A stretch of 64,000 nt of DNA from Prevotella sp. Its GTDB lineage: Bacteria; Bacteroidota; Bacteroidia; Bacteroidales; Bacteroidaceae. The position numbers and the translations under genes were made by a program. The stretch is taken from assembly GCA_015060535.1 (NCBI GenBank), contig SUYH01000005.1:124001-188000 (forward strand). The letters run 5' to 3'. How positions within the stretch are numbered: position 1 is the stretch's first letter; each line of letters opens with the position of its first letter. The notes under the pieces were generated by a model. It was not told the origin of the DNA. It did no database searches and saw nothing but the letters and a program-made list of their open reading frames with translations. This document shows positions 52,289 through 61,848 of the stretch, one piece after another.

Positions 52289-53404
52289 ATGAAAAGAACA
52301 TTACTACTTATTACATGTATGCTGGTATCATTGACTATGACACCACAGGTGGCCTATCGCCCATTTGTTGAAGACGGTAAGATCTGGAAGGTAGGAGGAA
52401 AAGACTCTGGTAATCCAGTGAAATATGTTGCTTACTATTATTTCGATGGCGATACCGTCATCGGTGGAAAGACCTGCAAGCAGATGATGTGCCAGCGGTA
52501 TTTTAGCCCAGATTGTCCAAATAGTATGTATTATGATTATTGGGCACAATTGCCTTCCCTAAACAAAGTGGGAGCTTGGTACGAAGAGGACAAGAAAGTG
52601 TATGTTTGCAGAGAGGGAACACAGGGTATGGAGATGTTGTATGATTTCTCTCTTGAAGCCAACGACACCTTGATTCTCAATAGTTATCAACCTTCTTATA
52701 TTGTAGGGCCGAAGCAGACTGGAGGATTAAAAGGCTTTAAGGGCGTTTATAGAGATATTATGATTCGTGGCCAAGATAATTACATTACTACTTGGTTGGA
52801 AGGTGTCGGAGGTATTGACGGTCCGCTCAGAAATGTATATCCTGAAAATGAAAGTGATCCGCAGTTCCTAATGTCATGTTCAGTTGGTGATGAAGTTATC
52901 TACCTCAACGATGAATATCAGGATGGAACAGCAACTGACGCATCGAATGCCCCCAAGCAACGCTTAGACTTTACCCATATCAAAAAGACGAAACCCACAG
53001 CACCGAGGAAGAGAAGTGCTGAGCAGCCACTATATGGCGAATACAACGACCAATTGTTAAGCATCAACCTCGATCCACTTGACGAAGCCTACTTGGTACG
53101 CGTTATTGGCGAGTCAGGCAAAGCCGTCTATGAGAAAGCTATCAACGCTGGTAACATCGTGGCCCTCAGCATTGATATCTCTGCCTACCCCCAAGGCCGC
53201 TATACCGTCACAATAGAGAACAGCCTCGAGTCGTTCACTGGCCAAATCCATGCCCAAACGACAGGAATCATCGACGCTGCGCGTCTAAATAACAATGAAC
53301 AAATAATAAAGAATAAACTTATCTACAGCCTTCAGGGCCAGCGTCTCAGTCATTTGCAGAAGGGACTGAACATCGTGAATGGACGCAAGGTTCTTGTAAG
53401 GTGA
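52289..53404 (+). CDS. Secreted protein with a Bacteroidales C-terminal tail motif
   Basis: The 371-residue protein has a signal peptide (MKRTLLLITCMLVSLTMT). A longer frame from 52217 lies inside the regulator gene and is rejected. Residues about 20-250 are beta-rich (YYFDGDTVIGGKTCKQM, WLEGVGGIDGPL). The C-terminus has IYSLQGQRLSHLQKGLNIV, matching the tail found at the end of many secreted Bacteroidales proteins. It is probably exported by a dedicated pathway and is linked to the membrane regulator. Confidence 0.72.
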   Translation: MKRTLLLITCMLVSLTMTPQVAYRPFVEDGKIWKVGGKDSGNPVKYVAYYYFDGDTVIGGKTCKQMMCQRYFSPDCPNSMYYDYWAQLPSLNKVGAWYEEDKKVYVCREGTQGMEMLYDFSLEANDTLILNSYQPSYIVGPKQTGGLKGFKGVYRDIMIRGQDNYITTWLEGVGGIDGPLRNVYPENESDPQFLMSCSVGDEVIYLNDEYQDGTATDASNAPKQRLDFTHIKKTKPTAPRKRSAEQPLYGEYNDQLLSINLDPLDEAYLVRVIGESGKAVYEKAINAGNIVALSIDISAYPQGRYTVTIENSLESFTGQIHAQTTGIIDAARLNNNEQIIKNKLIYSLQGQRLSHLQKGLNIVNGRKVLVR

Positions 53405-53461
53405 GACCAACCTTCGCAAGCAGAACTTACTCTTTGTAAACGAGGAAACAAAGAGTTCAGT

Positions 53462-53497
53462 ACAGCAGGTAAGCTAATTCGCTTGTCTGCTGTCTTT
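53462..53497 (+). terminator. Hairpin terminator after the secreted protein gene
   Basis: ACAGCAG (53462-53468) pairs with CTGCTGT (53487-53493), with an inner AAGC/GCTT pairing, followed by CTTTCTTT. A second hairpin ACTCTTTGT/ACAAAGAGT lies just before. Confidence 0.7.
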
Positions 53498-53626
53498 CTT
53501 TCCATACCCCTATCAATATTTTTCCATAAACTACCGCCTGTAATTCATCATAACATACTAGATACCAATTATTTACCAAAAAACGTGTTTCCATAGATAA
53601 CTAATAGCGTCAATGCAATATTGTCG

Positions 53627-53634
53627 TAACTTTG
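53627..53634 (+). promoter_or_regulatory. -7 element of the methyltransferase gene
   Basis: TAACTTTG, about 40 nt before ATG 53675; no -33 box with good spacing. Confidence 0.55.
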
Positions 53635-53674
53635 CAGACAGTTTTATTTTTAACTCAAACATTGTTTATAGGAT

Positions 53675-54460
53675 ATGCAAGAACGTCACAAAAACAGGAA
53701 ACTCTATTTCCACGAACTGGCCCAGACCAGCCAAAAATTCTTTATTCCATATATCAAGCAGTTCAAACGGCTTGAGCAGGACTGTCGCATACTAGAGATA
53801 GGTTGCGGCGACGGCGGCAATCTGCTCCCTTTTGCCCAAATGGGGTGTTACACGTTAGGTGTGGATATCTCTGAAGGGAGAATAGCTGATGCACGGAAGT
53901 TCTTTATGGATTGCAAGGCGAAAGGCGACTTCCTTGCGTCGGATATATTCTTACTTGAAGAACTGTATGGCACGTTCGACGTCATCATCTGCCATGATGT
54001 GATTGAGCACATCGGTGAAAAAAAACGTTTTCTTTCGTTACTGCCACAGTTCCTCGCAAAGAATGGCATTGTTTTCATGTCGTTTCCTGCTTGGCAGATG
54101 CCTTTCGGTGGACATCAGCAGATATGTAGAAGTAAAATCATCAGTCATCTACCGTTTGTCCATCTCTTTCCAAAAACATTCTTCCGTCTGCTTCTGAAAG
54201 CATGTGGAGAGGATGATGTCTGTATAGAAGAATTGATGTCCATAAAGGGAACAAAGACCTCGATAGAGTTATTTGAGCAGATTCTGAAGGACATAGGCGA
54301 ATTCATCATCACAGACCGAACCCTTTGGCTTATTAATCCCCATTATGAGACTAAATTTGGATTGCATCCTCTGCAATTGCCTAAGTGTTTTGCTATCATT
54401 CCGTATGTTCGTAATTTCTTCACCACTTCATGTTTTTATGTGTTGAGAGTCGAGTGTTAA
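53675..54460 (+). CDS. Class I SAM-dependent methyltransferase
   Basis: The 261-residue protein has the SAM-binding motif LEIGCGDGGN (motif I, about 40-49), the acidic motif II region (TLGVDISE) and the CHDVIEHI motif IV region (about 103-110), as in UbiE/COQ5-type methyltransferases. The substrate is not evident. It has its own promoter and terminator and no operon neighbour. Confidence 0.88.
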   Translation: MQERHKNRKLYFHELAQTSQKFFIPYIKQFKRLEQDCRILEIGCGDGGNLLPFAQMGCYTLGVDISEGRIADARKFFMDCKAKGDFLASDIFLLEELYGTFDVIICHDVIEHIGEKKRFLSLLPQFLAKNGIVFMSFPAWQMPFGGHQQICRSKIISHLPFVHLFPKTFFRLLLKACGEDDVCIEELMSIKGTKTSIELFEQILKDIGEFIITDRTLWLINPHYETKFGLHPLQLPKCFAIIPYVRNFFTTSCFYVLRVEC

Positions 54461-54490
54461 CCCTGCGTTTTTCAAGAATACTCAGTAAAA

Positions 54491-54526
54491 AAATGGCGAA
54501 ATGCTTTGAGGTTTCGCCATTTTTGT
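54491..54526 (+). terminator. Terminator after the methyltransferase gene
   Basis: AAATGGCGAAA (54491-54501) pairs with TTTCGCCATTT (54512-54522), followed by TTG and an A-run upstream. The next gene's promoter starts in its loop. Confidence 0.88.
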
Positions 54527-54535
54527 ATATATTTG
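54505..54535 (+). promoter_or_regulatory. Promoter of the Dcu-type transporter gene, overlapping the terminator
   Basis: TTTG (54505-54508) in the hairpin loop, 19 nt, TATATTTG (54528-54535): consensus spacing. Confidence 0.72.
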
Positions 54536-54557
54536 CAACAGCATAACTAATAATCCT

Positions 54558-55883
54558 ATGACAACATTTCTCATTCTCCTGCAATTGGCCATCGTATTGG
54601 CAATGATATTCATCGGTGCCAAGAAGGGTGGCATCGGACTGGGCATCTACGGAATGGTGGGCGTATTCATCTTGGTGTTTGTCTTCGGAGAGGAGCCAGG
54701 AGCGATTCCCATCGACGTGATGCTCATTATTGTGAGTGTCATCACGGCTTCAGCTGCCCTGCAGGCTGCTGGCGGACTGGACTATATGGTGAATGTGGCG
54801 GCACGTTTCCTGAAGAAGCATCCCAGTCACATCACTTTCTACGCTCCACTGGTCACCTGGCTTTTCAGTCTATGCACGGGAACGGCGCACACCTGCTATG
54901 CGATGCTGCCTATCATTTCGGAGATTGCGCGCAAAGACAAGGTGCGCCCTGAACGTCCCCTGAGTGTGTCGACGATAGCGGCGTCGTTGGGGTGTACGGG
55001 TTCGCCCGTATCGGCTGCTACAGCTGCTATCGTGTCGGAAATGTTGTTGGGCGACAAGGGTATTGGTATGACGGAGATCATGGCGATTACCATTCCGGCC
55101 TCCCTCATCGCCATTCTGATAGCGTCGTTGGTGCAGAACTATGTGGGCAAGCCGCTGGAGAAAGATGCGGAATATCAGCGACGAATCCGTGAGGGACTGC
55201 TGAATGCGGAAGATGAGACTCGCGACGAGACCATAGCCAACAACCCACAAGCCAAATGGGCCGTGCTGGCATTCATGCTGGGTGTGCTGTTGGTGGTGCT
55301 GTTTGGCGTATTCCCAGAATTGCGCCCTTCATTTAACGGTATTCGGCTGGCAATGAATACCACCATCGAGATGGTGATGATGAGCATTGCTGCTCTGATT
55401 CTGCTGGTGGGTAAGGCTGATGTGGGCAAGGCGGCTAATAGCAATGTCTTTGCTGCGGGAATGAACGCGATGGTTTCCATCTTTGGTATTGCATGGATGG
55501 GCAGTACTTTCTTTGAAGCTCACCACGAGGTGATACTGAGCGGTGTGGATAGCTTCTTTACCAGCTATCCGATGTTGTTTGCCATTCCGTTGTTCCTGTT
55601 CAGCATCATGCTTTTCTCGCAGGCCGCCACTGTCAAGACACTCTTCCCCGTTGGATTGGCGCTGGGTGTGCCCCCGATGGTGCTGCTAGTGCTGTTTCCT
55701 GCCGTGAACGGCTACTTCTTCTTGCCAAACTATCCTACAGCGGTGGCTGCTATCGGTTTCGACCGTACGGGTACGACGCGCATTGGCAAATATGTGGTGA
55801 ACCACTCTTTCCAGTTGGCAGGTTTCATCACGACCTTCGTGAGCATCGGCGTGGGCTATCTGTTGATGATGCTTCTTTACTGA
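54558..55883 (+). CDS. Anaerobic C4-dicarboxylate transporter (DcuA/DcuB family)
   Basis: The 441-residue protein has about 11-12 hydrophobic segments and the Dcu motif GTAHTCYAMLPIISEIARK around residue 115. It also has LGCTGSPVSAATAAIV near residue 145. Dcu carriers exchange external fumarate, malate or aspartate for internal succinate in anaerobic respiration, which fits a succinate-forming anaerobe. It is monocistronic. Confidence 0.93.
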   Translation: MTTFLILLQLAIVLAMIFIGAKKGGIGLGIYGMVGVFILVFVFGEEPGAIPIDVMLIIVSVITASAALQAAGGLDYMVNVAARFLKKHPSHITFYAPLVTWLFSLCTGTAHTCYAMLPIISEIARKDKVRPERPLSVSTIAASLGCTGSPVSAATAAIVSEMLLGDKGIGMTEIMAITIPASLIAILIASLVQNYVGKPLEKDAEYQRRIREGLLNAEDETRDETIANNPQAKWAVLAFMLGVLLVVLFGVFPELRPSFNGIRLAMNTTIEMVMMSIAALILLVGKADVGKAANSNVFAAGMNAMVSIFGIAWMGSTFFEAHHEVILSGVDSFFTSYPMLFAIPLFLFSIMLFSQAATVKTLFPVGLALGVPPMVLLVLFPAVNGYFFLPNYPTAVAAIGFDRTGTTRIGKYVVNHSFQLAGFITTFVSIGVGYLLMMLLY

Positions 55884-55903
55884 ATCGGCGACATAAAAAA
55901 ATA

Positions 55904-55938
55904 AGAGCAGCCTCGATAAGCGGGGCTGCTCTTTATTA
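55904..55938. terminator. Bidirectional terminator between convergent genes
   Basis: AGAGCAGCC (55904-55912) pairs with GGCTGCTCT (55924-55932), with A-run before and T-rich after. Confidence 0.88.
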
Positions 55939-55956
55939 TCATACGACCATTGCGGA

Positions 55957-57453
55957 TTATGCAAACGGATTCTCGGTGGGGTAGAAGTCACCCTTCGGGA
56001 AGTTGTAGTCGATCTCGTCAACGGGGATGCCCATGTACTTGAGAACCTCCCACAAGTACTTACCCTGATGACCGAACATAACGGCGCAGTGGTGTGGGTA
56101 GTGCTTCTCGATGAGGACGTGACGATAGAAGCGGCTCATGTTCTTGATACCGAAGATACCAATAGAACCGAATGAGCGGGTTGCTACAGGAATAACCTCG
56201 CCCTGTGCGATGTAAGCGCGGAGCTTGGTGTCAGCAGTAGACTGCAGACGATAAATAGTAGCCAGACCAGGCAGGATGTCACCTTCCAGTGTACCGTTGG
56301 TAACCTCAACAGGCAGGGCGCGAGCCATAATGCGCTGGAAGCACATCTGACAGTTGCAAACCTTGGTAGAAGCCGTGTTACCACAGTGGAAGCCCATGAA
56401 GATCTCCTTGTCTGTATAGGTGTCGCAAGCGAATTTCTTGCCCTTGATGCTCTCCTCGTACATGTCGTTAGGTACGGTGTTGTTGATGTCGAGCAGGGTA
56501 ACAGCATCCTGGCTGATGCAGGTTCCGATGTACTCTGACAGAGCGCCATAGATGTCAACCTCGCAAGCTACGGGAATACCGCGAGCAGTCAGACGGCTGT
56601 TGACATAGCAGGGAACGAAACCGAACATGGTCTGGAAGGCAGGCCAGCACTTGTTTGCCATAGCGACGAACTGACGAGAACCCTTGTGAGCCTCAATCCA
56701 GTCGGTCAGTGTCAGCTCGTACTGTGCGAGCTTAGGAAGCACCTGAGGAATCTTGTTGCCATGACCCAGCTCAGCAGCCATTTCCTTTACTACGTCGTCG
56801 ATACGTGGGTCGTTAGCGTGCTTCTGGTAAGCCTCCAGCAGGTCGAGCTCTGAGTTCTCCTCAATCTCAACATCGAGGTCATACAGGGCGCGAATAGGAG
56901 CGTTACAAGCCAGGAAGTTGTTTGGACGAGGACCGAAACTAATGATCTTCAGGTTCTGCAGACCTACGATAGCACGAGCAATAGGCAGGAACTCATGAAT
57001 CATCTCAGCACACTGAGCTGCATCGCCTACTGGCTCCTCTGGAATATATGCACGAGTCTTACGCAGAGACAGAGCCTGGCTGGCGTTCAGCATACCGCAG
57101 TAAGCATCACCACGACCATCGATCAGGTTGTTCTGAGTCTCCTCAGCAGCAGCGCAGAACATGGTGGGGCCCTGGAACCAGTCGGCAATCATGGTCTCGG
57201 AAATCTCGGGACCGAAGTTGCCCAGGTAAACGCAAAGGGCGTTACAACCGGCTTTCTGCACATCGGCCAAAGCCTGCTGAGCGTGGATCTCACTCTCAAC
57301 GATGCAGATAGGACACTCGTAGATACCGTCCTTACCGAACTTCTTTTCATACGCAGCGATAACGGCCTTACGGCGATTAACAGCCAATGACTCGGGGAAA
57401 CAGTCGCGAGAAACAGCGACGATACCCACCTTAATTACAGGAACGTTGTTCAT
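55957..57453 (-). CDS. L-fucose/L-arabinose isomerase family protein
   Basis: The 498-residue protein resembles the L-fucose/arabinose isomerase fold: an N-terminal substrate-binding region (VGIVAVSRDCFPESLAVNR), GDAYCGMLNASQ, and a C-terminal region with EVDIYGALSEY and HCGNTAS. It has several conserved Cys (MGFHCGNTASTKVCNCQMC). It may isomerise a sugar such as fucose or arabinose, or a related one. Substrate specificity cannot be read. It stands alone. Confidence 0.85.
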   Translation of the reverse strand: MNNVPVIKVGIVAVSRDCFPESLAVNRRKAVIAAYEKKFGKDGIYECPICIVESEIHAQQALADVQKAGCNALCVYLGNFGPEISETMIADWFQGPTMFCAAAEETQNNLIDGRGDAYCGMLNASQALSLRKTRAYIPEEPVGDAAQCAEMIHEFLPIARAIVGLQNLKIISFGPRPNNFLACNAPIRALYDLDVEIEENSELDLLEAYQKHANDPRIDDVVKEMAAELGHGNKIPQVLPKLAQYELTLTDWIEAHKGSRQFVAMANKCWPAFQTMFGFVPCYVNSRLTARGIPVACEVDIYGALSEYIGTCISQDAVTLLDINNTVPNDMYEESIKGKKFACDTYTDKEIFMGFHCGNTASTKVCNCQMCFQRIMARALPVEVTNGTLEGDILPGLATIYRLQSTADTKLRAYIAQGEVIPVATRSFGSIGIFGIKNMSRFYRHVLIEKHYPHHCAVMFGHQGKYLWEVLKYMGIPVDEIDYNFPKGDFYPTENPFA

Positions 57454-57552
57454 TTCGATATTTGTTTAAATTAGTAATGAATCTATTTCAAGGCACAAAG
57501 GTAAGATTTTCTTGCCAAAGAACCAAATTTTCGGGCAATTGTTTTGTAACAA

Positions 57553-58002
57553 CTACTTTGTGTAGTGTAAATAACGCTCAGAAAGTGGCATTTGTGCAAA
57601 CTTCCGCCACTCGTAAACACCCTCAGATTTGTCGTCGAGATAGTGCAGGTCGTTCATGTGGGCATAGGCTTCCATCTCGAAGGGGTTGAGCCGGTAGCCG
57701 GCATTCTTCAGCCGTTTGCGATAGCGCGAGGCGCAGAGCCAGTACCAGCCGTAGCGCAGATAGAACAGCAGCCACGAATTGTGGGTGGAGCGGGCTTGGT
57801 AGAGATGTATCATCTCGTGGTTTTTCAGAGGGCCGAAGCGTTGGTTAAACACCTCAGCATCTTTTTCGCTATGAGTGATGATGGTTCCGAAAAAGGTGAG
57901 TCCGTCGTAGCCCTTGCGAATCCAACGGGGCATCGCTACAGCCCGCATGTCGTCAGTCCGGCAGGGGCGCGGAGCCCGGAACATCATCAATACTATATTC
58001 AT
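57553..58002 (-). CDS. Small protein with HExxH-type motif, metalloprotease-like
   Basis: The 149-residue protein contains NHEMIHLYQAR with a HEMIH zinc-binding motif (H62, E63, H66) and a downstream acidic FEMEAYAH that could give a third ligand. There is no signal peptide; a basic, aromatic stretch (SWLLFYLRYGWYWLCASRYRK) might be membrane-associated. It is encoded 28 nt downstream of ligA in the same direction. Similar short proteins occur widely in Bacteroidales, without a known function. Confidence 0.72.
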   Translation of the reverse strand: MNIVLMMFRAPRPCRTDDMRAVAMPRWIRKGYDGLTFFGTIITHSEKDAEVFNQRFGPLKNHEMIHLYQARSTHNSWLLFYLRYGWYWLCASRYRKRLKNAGYRLNPFEMEAYAHMNDLHYLDDKSEGVYEWRKFAQMPLSERYLHYTK

Positions 58003-58030
58003 TAGATATTATCTAGCCAATTATCAATTG
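58003..58030. repeat. Short AATTGTCAATTATCAATT repeat after the LigA gene
   Basis: It resembles the TTGACAATTGA repeats at 35838. The units lie between ligA and the HExxH gene. Confidence 0.55.
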
Positions 58031-60043
58031 TCAATTATCAATTAGGCCATAGGCCGTCAAAAATTCGTCTTCAGATATGATGGGGATGTTCAGCTCCTTG
58101 GCCTTCTTGTTCTTGCCCGAAGTGGAGGTGACATCATTGTTGATCAGATAGGAGGTGGAGCCGCTGACAGCCGAGGCCACCTTACCGCCTTGCGACTCGA
58201 TATAGGCTTTCAGCTCGTTGCGGTTTTTGTAGTGGTGCACGTCGCCCGTGATGACGAAGGTCAGTCCTTCGCAGCGGTTGCCGGTCGGTGCCAGTTCGGG
58301 CGAGGTGACTTGCAGCTTCTCTAGCAGACGGCGATAGCGCGCCAGATTGCCTCCATCGCGGAACCAACAGACAAACTGGGCCGACTTCTCAGGACCGATG
58401 CCGTTGACGTGGGCAAACACATCCTGCGGCTCAGCGGGCTGCGAGAAAAGGTCGGCACCCTGCTTGGTCGCTTCGCCCACCAAGTCGCTGAGCGAATAAG
58501 CCGAGAGCAGGCGCTTGCAGACATCCAGTCCGCAGAGGGGGATATTCAGAGCATACAGCAATCGGTGGGCCTCCACGTTACGACTCTTTTCGATAGAGCG
58601 CATGATGTTAGAAGCCGACTTCTCGCCAAAGCCCTCCATGCGCGACAGGTCGAGGATGTGCTGGCGCAACTCGTAGATATCGGCATACTCGCTGACCCAG
58701 CCTAGATTGATGAACTTCGAGAGGGTCTGCTCGGAGATACCGTCGATATTCATGCCCTCCTTCGACACGAAGCGGGCAAACTTCTTCAGTTGCTTGGCAG
58801 GACACGCGGCATTCATACAATGGAGCGTCTTGGTGCCACTCTCGCTCTGGCGAATCTTGGCCTCAGCATGACAAACGGGACACTCGTGAGGCACCTCAAA
58901 GGCGCCCACACTCTGGGTGACGGCAATCACCTTGGGGATGATCTTGTTGGCCTTGATGACGCTCAGCTGGGTGCCTGGTCCGCCAATGCCCAAGCGCTCG
59001 CATTCGCTGATATTGCAGAGCGAGGCACGTTTCACGGTAGTGCCCTCCAACTCAACGGGCTGGAAGATGGCCACAGGCGAGATGGTAGAGGCGGCACATG
59101 ACCATTCTATCTCTTGCAACACAGTATCTGCGGCTTCGTCTTGCCACTTGAAGGCCAGTCCGGCTCGCGTGGCATGATGGCCGGTAACGGAGCCTGTCTG
59201 GGCATATGCCGTGTCGTCGTAGCAGATGACGAGACCATCGACGGGGTAGGGATTCTGTTTCGAGGTGACTTTCTGGGTGAAAGCAGCGATACCACTTTCC
59301 ACAGCGCTGTCATCAGGATGCTCGAGGAAGAGGCGCTCTACGGTCTTGAAACCTTGCTCGTCGAGCCACGCCATGCGGTCGCCCCAGGAGTTGATGTCCA
59401 GCTCGGTATAAACGAGTGTAAAAGGTATCCATTGGATGTGACGCTGGCGCACCTCTTCGGCATCCTTCAGCGTCAACGAACCTGAGGCCAGATTGCGCGG
59501 ATTGGCATAGTCTTCACCACTCTCCATGAGGAAGCGTTCGAAGTCTTCATAGGAGATGACGGCCTCGCCACGAATAACGATATGACCTTGATAGCCAATT
59601 TGTTGCGGAATTCCGTTAATGGCTTTCGAGAGGTGTGTGATATTGGTACCGATATGCCCGTTACCACGGGTTACCACCTTCTGTAAACGACCTCCATCGT
59701 AGGTGACGACGAGCGTCAGTCCGTCGAGTTTCCACGATATCCAGATGGGGCGGTCTTCAGCCCACTTGATGAGTTCTGAGGTCTGCTTGGTCTTGGCCAG
59801 CGAGAGGGCAGCAAACTCATGCTCCTCTTTCTGTCCGCTGATGGTGTCTTCCGAAACCTTCTGTGTAGGCGAGTCGGGCAGGGTAGTGCCAGTCTCCGTT
59901 TCCAGTCGCTTCAGTTCGTCGAAGCGGGCATCCCACTCGTAGTCTGTCATCAGCTCGCTTTGTCCGTTGTAGTAGGTCTCAGAAGCCTCGTTCAACTCGC
60001 GGACGAGCTGCTGCATCCGTTGTATAGCTGTTTTTCCTTCCAT
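58031..60043 (-). CDS. ligA: NAD-dependent DNA ligase (LigA-like, divergent)
   Basis: The 670-residue protein has the LigA layout: N-terminal Ia region, adenylation motif with K105 (WKLDGLTLV), GNGHIGTNI, IVIRGEAVIS, an NPRNLASGS block (usual form NPRNAAAGS), a Cys4 zinc finger (CPVCHAEA ... CMNAACPAKQ near 390-420), HhH repeats (about 430-560) and a C-terminal BRCT domain (from about 595). It seals DNA nicks with NAD. Several motifs deviate from the canonical form (for example SLAKTKQ in the region usually SLDNAFS), so it may be a second, paralogous LigA. Confidence 0.9.
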   Translation of the reverse strand: MEGKTAIQRMQQLVRELNEASETYYNGQSELMTDYEWDARFDELKRLETETGTTLPDSPTQKVSEDTISGQKEEHEFAALSLAKTKQTSELIKWAEDRPIWISWKLDGLTLVVTYDGGRLQKVVTRGNGHIGTNITHLSKAINGIPQQIGYQGHIVIRGEAVISYEDFERFLMESGEDYANPRNLASGSLTLKDAEEVRQRHIQWIPFTLVYTELDINSWGDRMAWLDEQGFKTVERLFLEHPDDSAVESGIAAFTQKVTSKQNPYPVDGLVICYDDTAYAQTGSVTGHHATRAGLAFKWQDEAADTVLQEIEWSCAASTISPVAIFQPVELEGTTVKRASLCNISECERLGIGGPGTQLSVIKANKIIPKVIAVTQSVGAFEVPHECPVCHAEAKIRQSESGTKTLHCMNAACPAKQLKKFARFVSKEGMNIDGISEQTLSKFINLGWVSEYADIYELRQHILDLSRMEGFGEKSASNIMRSIEKSRNVEAHRLLYALNIPLCGLDVCKRLLSAYSLSDLVGEATKQGADLFSQPAEPQDVFAHVNGIGPEKSAQFVCWFRDGGNLARYRRLLEKLQVTSPELAPTGNRCEGLTFVITGDVHHYKNRNELKAYIESQGGKVASAVSGSTSYLINNDVTSTSGKNKKAKELNIPIISEDEFLTAYGLIDN

Positions 60044-60057
60044 AACTTTCTAACCTC

Positions 60058-61116
60058 TTATAACATTCCCTTTGTAGAGGGTAATTCGTAATGGTAGACA
60101 TCACGGCGTACCGCCATTTTCAACGCACGGGCCAAGGCCTTGAAGATACCCTCAATTTTATGGTGCTCGTTCTGTCCCTCAGCCTTGATGTTCAGATTCA
60201 TCTTTGCGGCATCGCTCAGACTCTTGAAGAAGTGGAGGAACATCTCGGTAGGCATCTCGCCAATTTTCTCACGATGGAACTCGGCATCCCAGACCAGCCA
60301 GGGACGACCTCCGAAGTCGAGGCAGACGGAGCAGAGACAGTCGTCCATAGGCAAGGCATAGCCATAGCGCTCAATCCCACGCTTGTCGCCCAGCGCACGG
60401 AGCAGACATTCGCCCAGCGCCAAAGCGGTATCCTCGATGGTGTGGTGCTCGTCGACGTGCAAGTCGCCCTTTACCTGAATGGTCAAATCCATCATGCCGT
60501 GCTTGCCAATCTGCTCCAACATATGGTCGAAGAAGCCTAAGCCCGTCTGAATATCGCAATGACCATTGCCGTCCAGATCTACCTTGATATAAATATTGGT
60601 CTCCTTGGTGGTGCGCTGCACCTCGGCTGTGCGCTCGCCTCCGTAGGCAATGGCAGCTACCTGGTCCCAATCGCCAATATGCAAGAATCCGCAACCGATG
60701 TTCTCGGCAAACTTGCGGTCAGTCTCGCGATCGCCAATGACATAGCTGTGCTGGATGTCGTACTCGGGATTGTTCATATACTTCTCCACCAATCCCGTAT
60801 TAGGTTTGCGTGTGGGGGCATTATCCTCAGGGAAATGGGGGTCAATTAAGATATCGTCGAACTCGACACCCTCGCCTTTCAGCGTGTCGAGGATGAAGTT
60901 ATGCACGGGCCAGAAAGTATCCTCGGGGAAAGCATCGGTGCCCAGCCCGTCCTGATTGCTCACCATCACAAACTCATAGTCAGTATGTTGGCGGAGAAAT
61001 ACCAGATTGCTGATGGCACGAGGTACGAACTGCAGTTTCTCGAAAGCATCAATTTGCTCGTCGGCAGGTTCTCGGATGATGGTACCGTCGCGGTCGATGA
61101 AAAGAATCTTCTTCAT
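60058..61116 (-). CDS. hisB: Bifunctional histidinol-phosphatase / imidazoleglycerol-phosphate dehydratase
   Basis: The 352-residue protein has an N-terminal HAD domain (DRDGTI; D8 and D10) for histidinol-phosphate phosphatase and a C-terminal IGPD domain from about 165 ([51 protein letters not shown]). Fusion is normal for enterobacteria and Bacteroidales. It catalyses two steps of histidine synthesis. Its start codon overlaps the stop of the membrane-protein gene by 4 nt; the other his genes are not in this window. Confidence 0.97.
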   Translation of the reverse strand: MKKILFIDRDGTIIREPADEQIDAFEKLQFVPRAISNLVFLRQHTDYEFVMVSNQDGLGTDAFPEDTFWPVHNFILDTLKGEGVEFDDILIDPHFPEDNAPTRKPNTGLVEKYMNNPEYDIQHSYVIGDRETDRKFAENIGCGFLHIGDWDQVAAIAYGGERTAEVQRTTKETNIYIKVDLDGNGHCDIQTGLGFFDHMLEQIGKHGMMDLTIQVKGDLHVDEHHTIEDTALALGECLLRALGDKRGIERYGYALPMDDCLCSVCLDFGGRPWLVWDAEFHREKIGEMPTEMFLHFFKSLSDAAKMNLNIKAEGQNEHHKIEGIFKALARALKMAVRRDVYHYELPSTKGML

Positions 61117-61790
61117 TGTATGCTTAATTTTTGTTGTTCACGTTCACGTCGCTGAGTCTCGACAGAGCCGTAGGCGTAGTAGGCGACGAACAGCAGGCTC
61201 AGCAGGATATATACTTGCAGGAATGCCGCCAACAGCCATGTGCCGGCAGCCAGCCACATGATATAGGAAGGCATGCCCAGCGGGTCGCCCATCAGCGTGC
61301 CTGCCTGAGCTTGCAGGCTGGCCGTAGTGAGGATGATGACGGGCAGACTGACGAATAGACAAACAGGGATGAGCACGATGAAGCCTGCCAAGAGGATGAG
61401 CAGCGTAAGCAGCCAATGGCGGCCTGCGGCCTTCAGTATTTGCTTTAGCGAGTGGAACAGGTTCATGCAGCGGCCCGTGGTGCGCCATAATATTATCATG
61501 AACACGATGCTGGTCACGAAGAGCAGGGCGACGATGCCGATGAGCGGCAAGTGCTCCTGGGCGATGAGCCATTTGTACTGGGGGAGTGCCAACATCTGCA
61601 GACCAACGGGCAGCAGGTGAGTTGTAAGCAGGGCTCCCATCGCAGCAGCCAGCAGTACAAAGATCAGCGTATAGAGCCATGTGGCCTTGAAAATACGACG
61701 GAATGAACCCGTATACAACCGCAGTCCGGCAGTTATCACACCCCTATAACTGCGAGACTTCATGAGTATATCATCTTGTTGTTTTTCCAT
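61113..61790 (-). CDS. Polytopic membrane protein of unknown function
   Basis: The 225-residue protein has about four TM helices (38-58, 82-104, 124-150, 176-200; for example [20 protein letters not shown]) and ends with a basic coiled tail ([12 protein letters not shown]). No family was recognised. It is first of a minus-strand operon with hisB (ATGA overlap), a linkage whose meaning is unclear. Its TACCTTTG box at 61821-61828 overlaps the divergent promoter of the oxidoreductase gene. Confidence 0.75.
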   Translation of the reverse strand: MEKQQDDILMKSRSYRGVITAGLRLYTGSFRRIFKATWLYTLIFVLLAAAMGALLTTHLLPVGLQMLALPQYKWLIAQEHLPLIGIVALLFVTSIVFMIILWRTTGRCMNLFHSLKQILKAAGRHWLLTLLILLAGFIVLIPVCLFVSLPVIILTTASLQAQAGTLMGDPLGMPSYIMWLAAGTWLLAAFLQVYILLSLLFVAYYAYGSVETQRREREQQKLSIQ

Positions 61791-61817
61791 TTTTTGCTAT
61801 TATTTTTCCGTTGAGTG

Positions 61818-61848
61818 TTGCAAAGGTAGGCATTTTTTCGTATCTTTG
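61818..61848 (+). promoter_or_regulatory. Promoter of the oxidoreductase gene
   Basis: TTG (61818-61820), 20 nt, TATCTTTG (61841-61848). Its spacer contains the minus-strand -7 box of the membrane protein gene (TACCTTTG on minus, 61821-61828). Confidence 0.8.
61821..61828 (-). promoter_or_regulatory. -7 element of the membrane-protein/hisB operon
   Basis: The minus strand reads TACCTTTG, 30 nt upstream of ATG 61790, inside the spacer of the divergent promoter. Confidence 0.65.
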
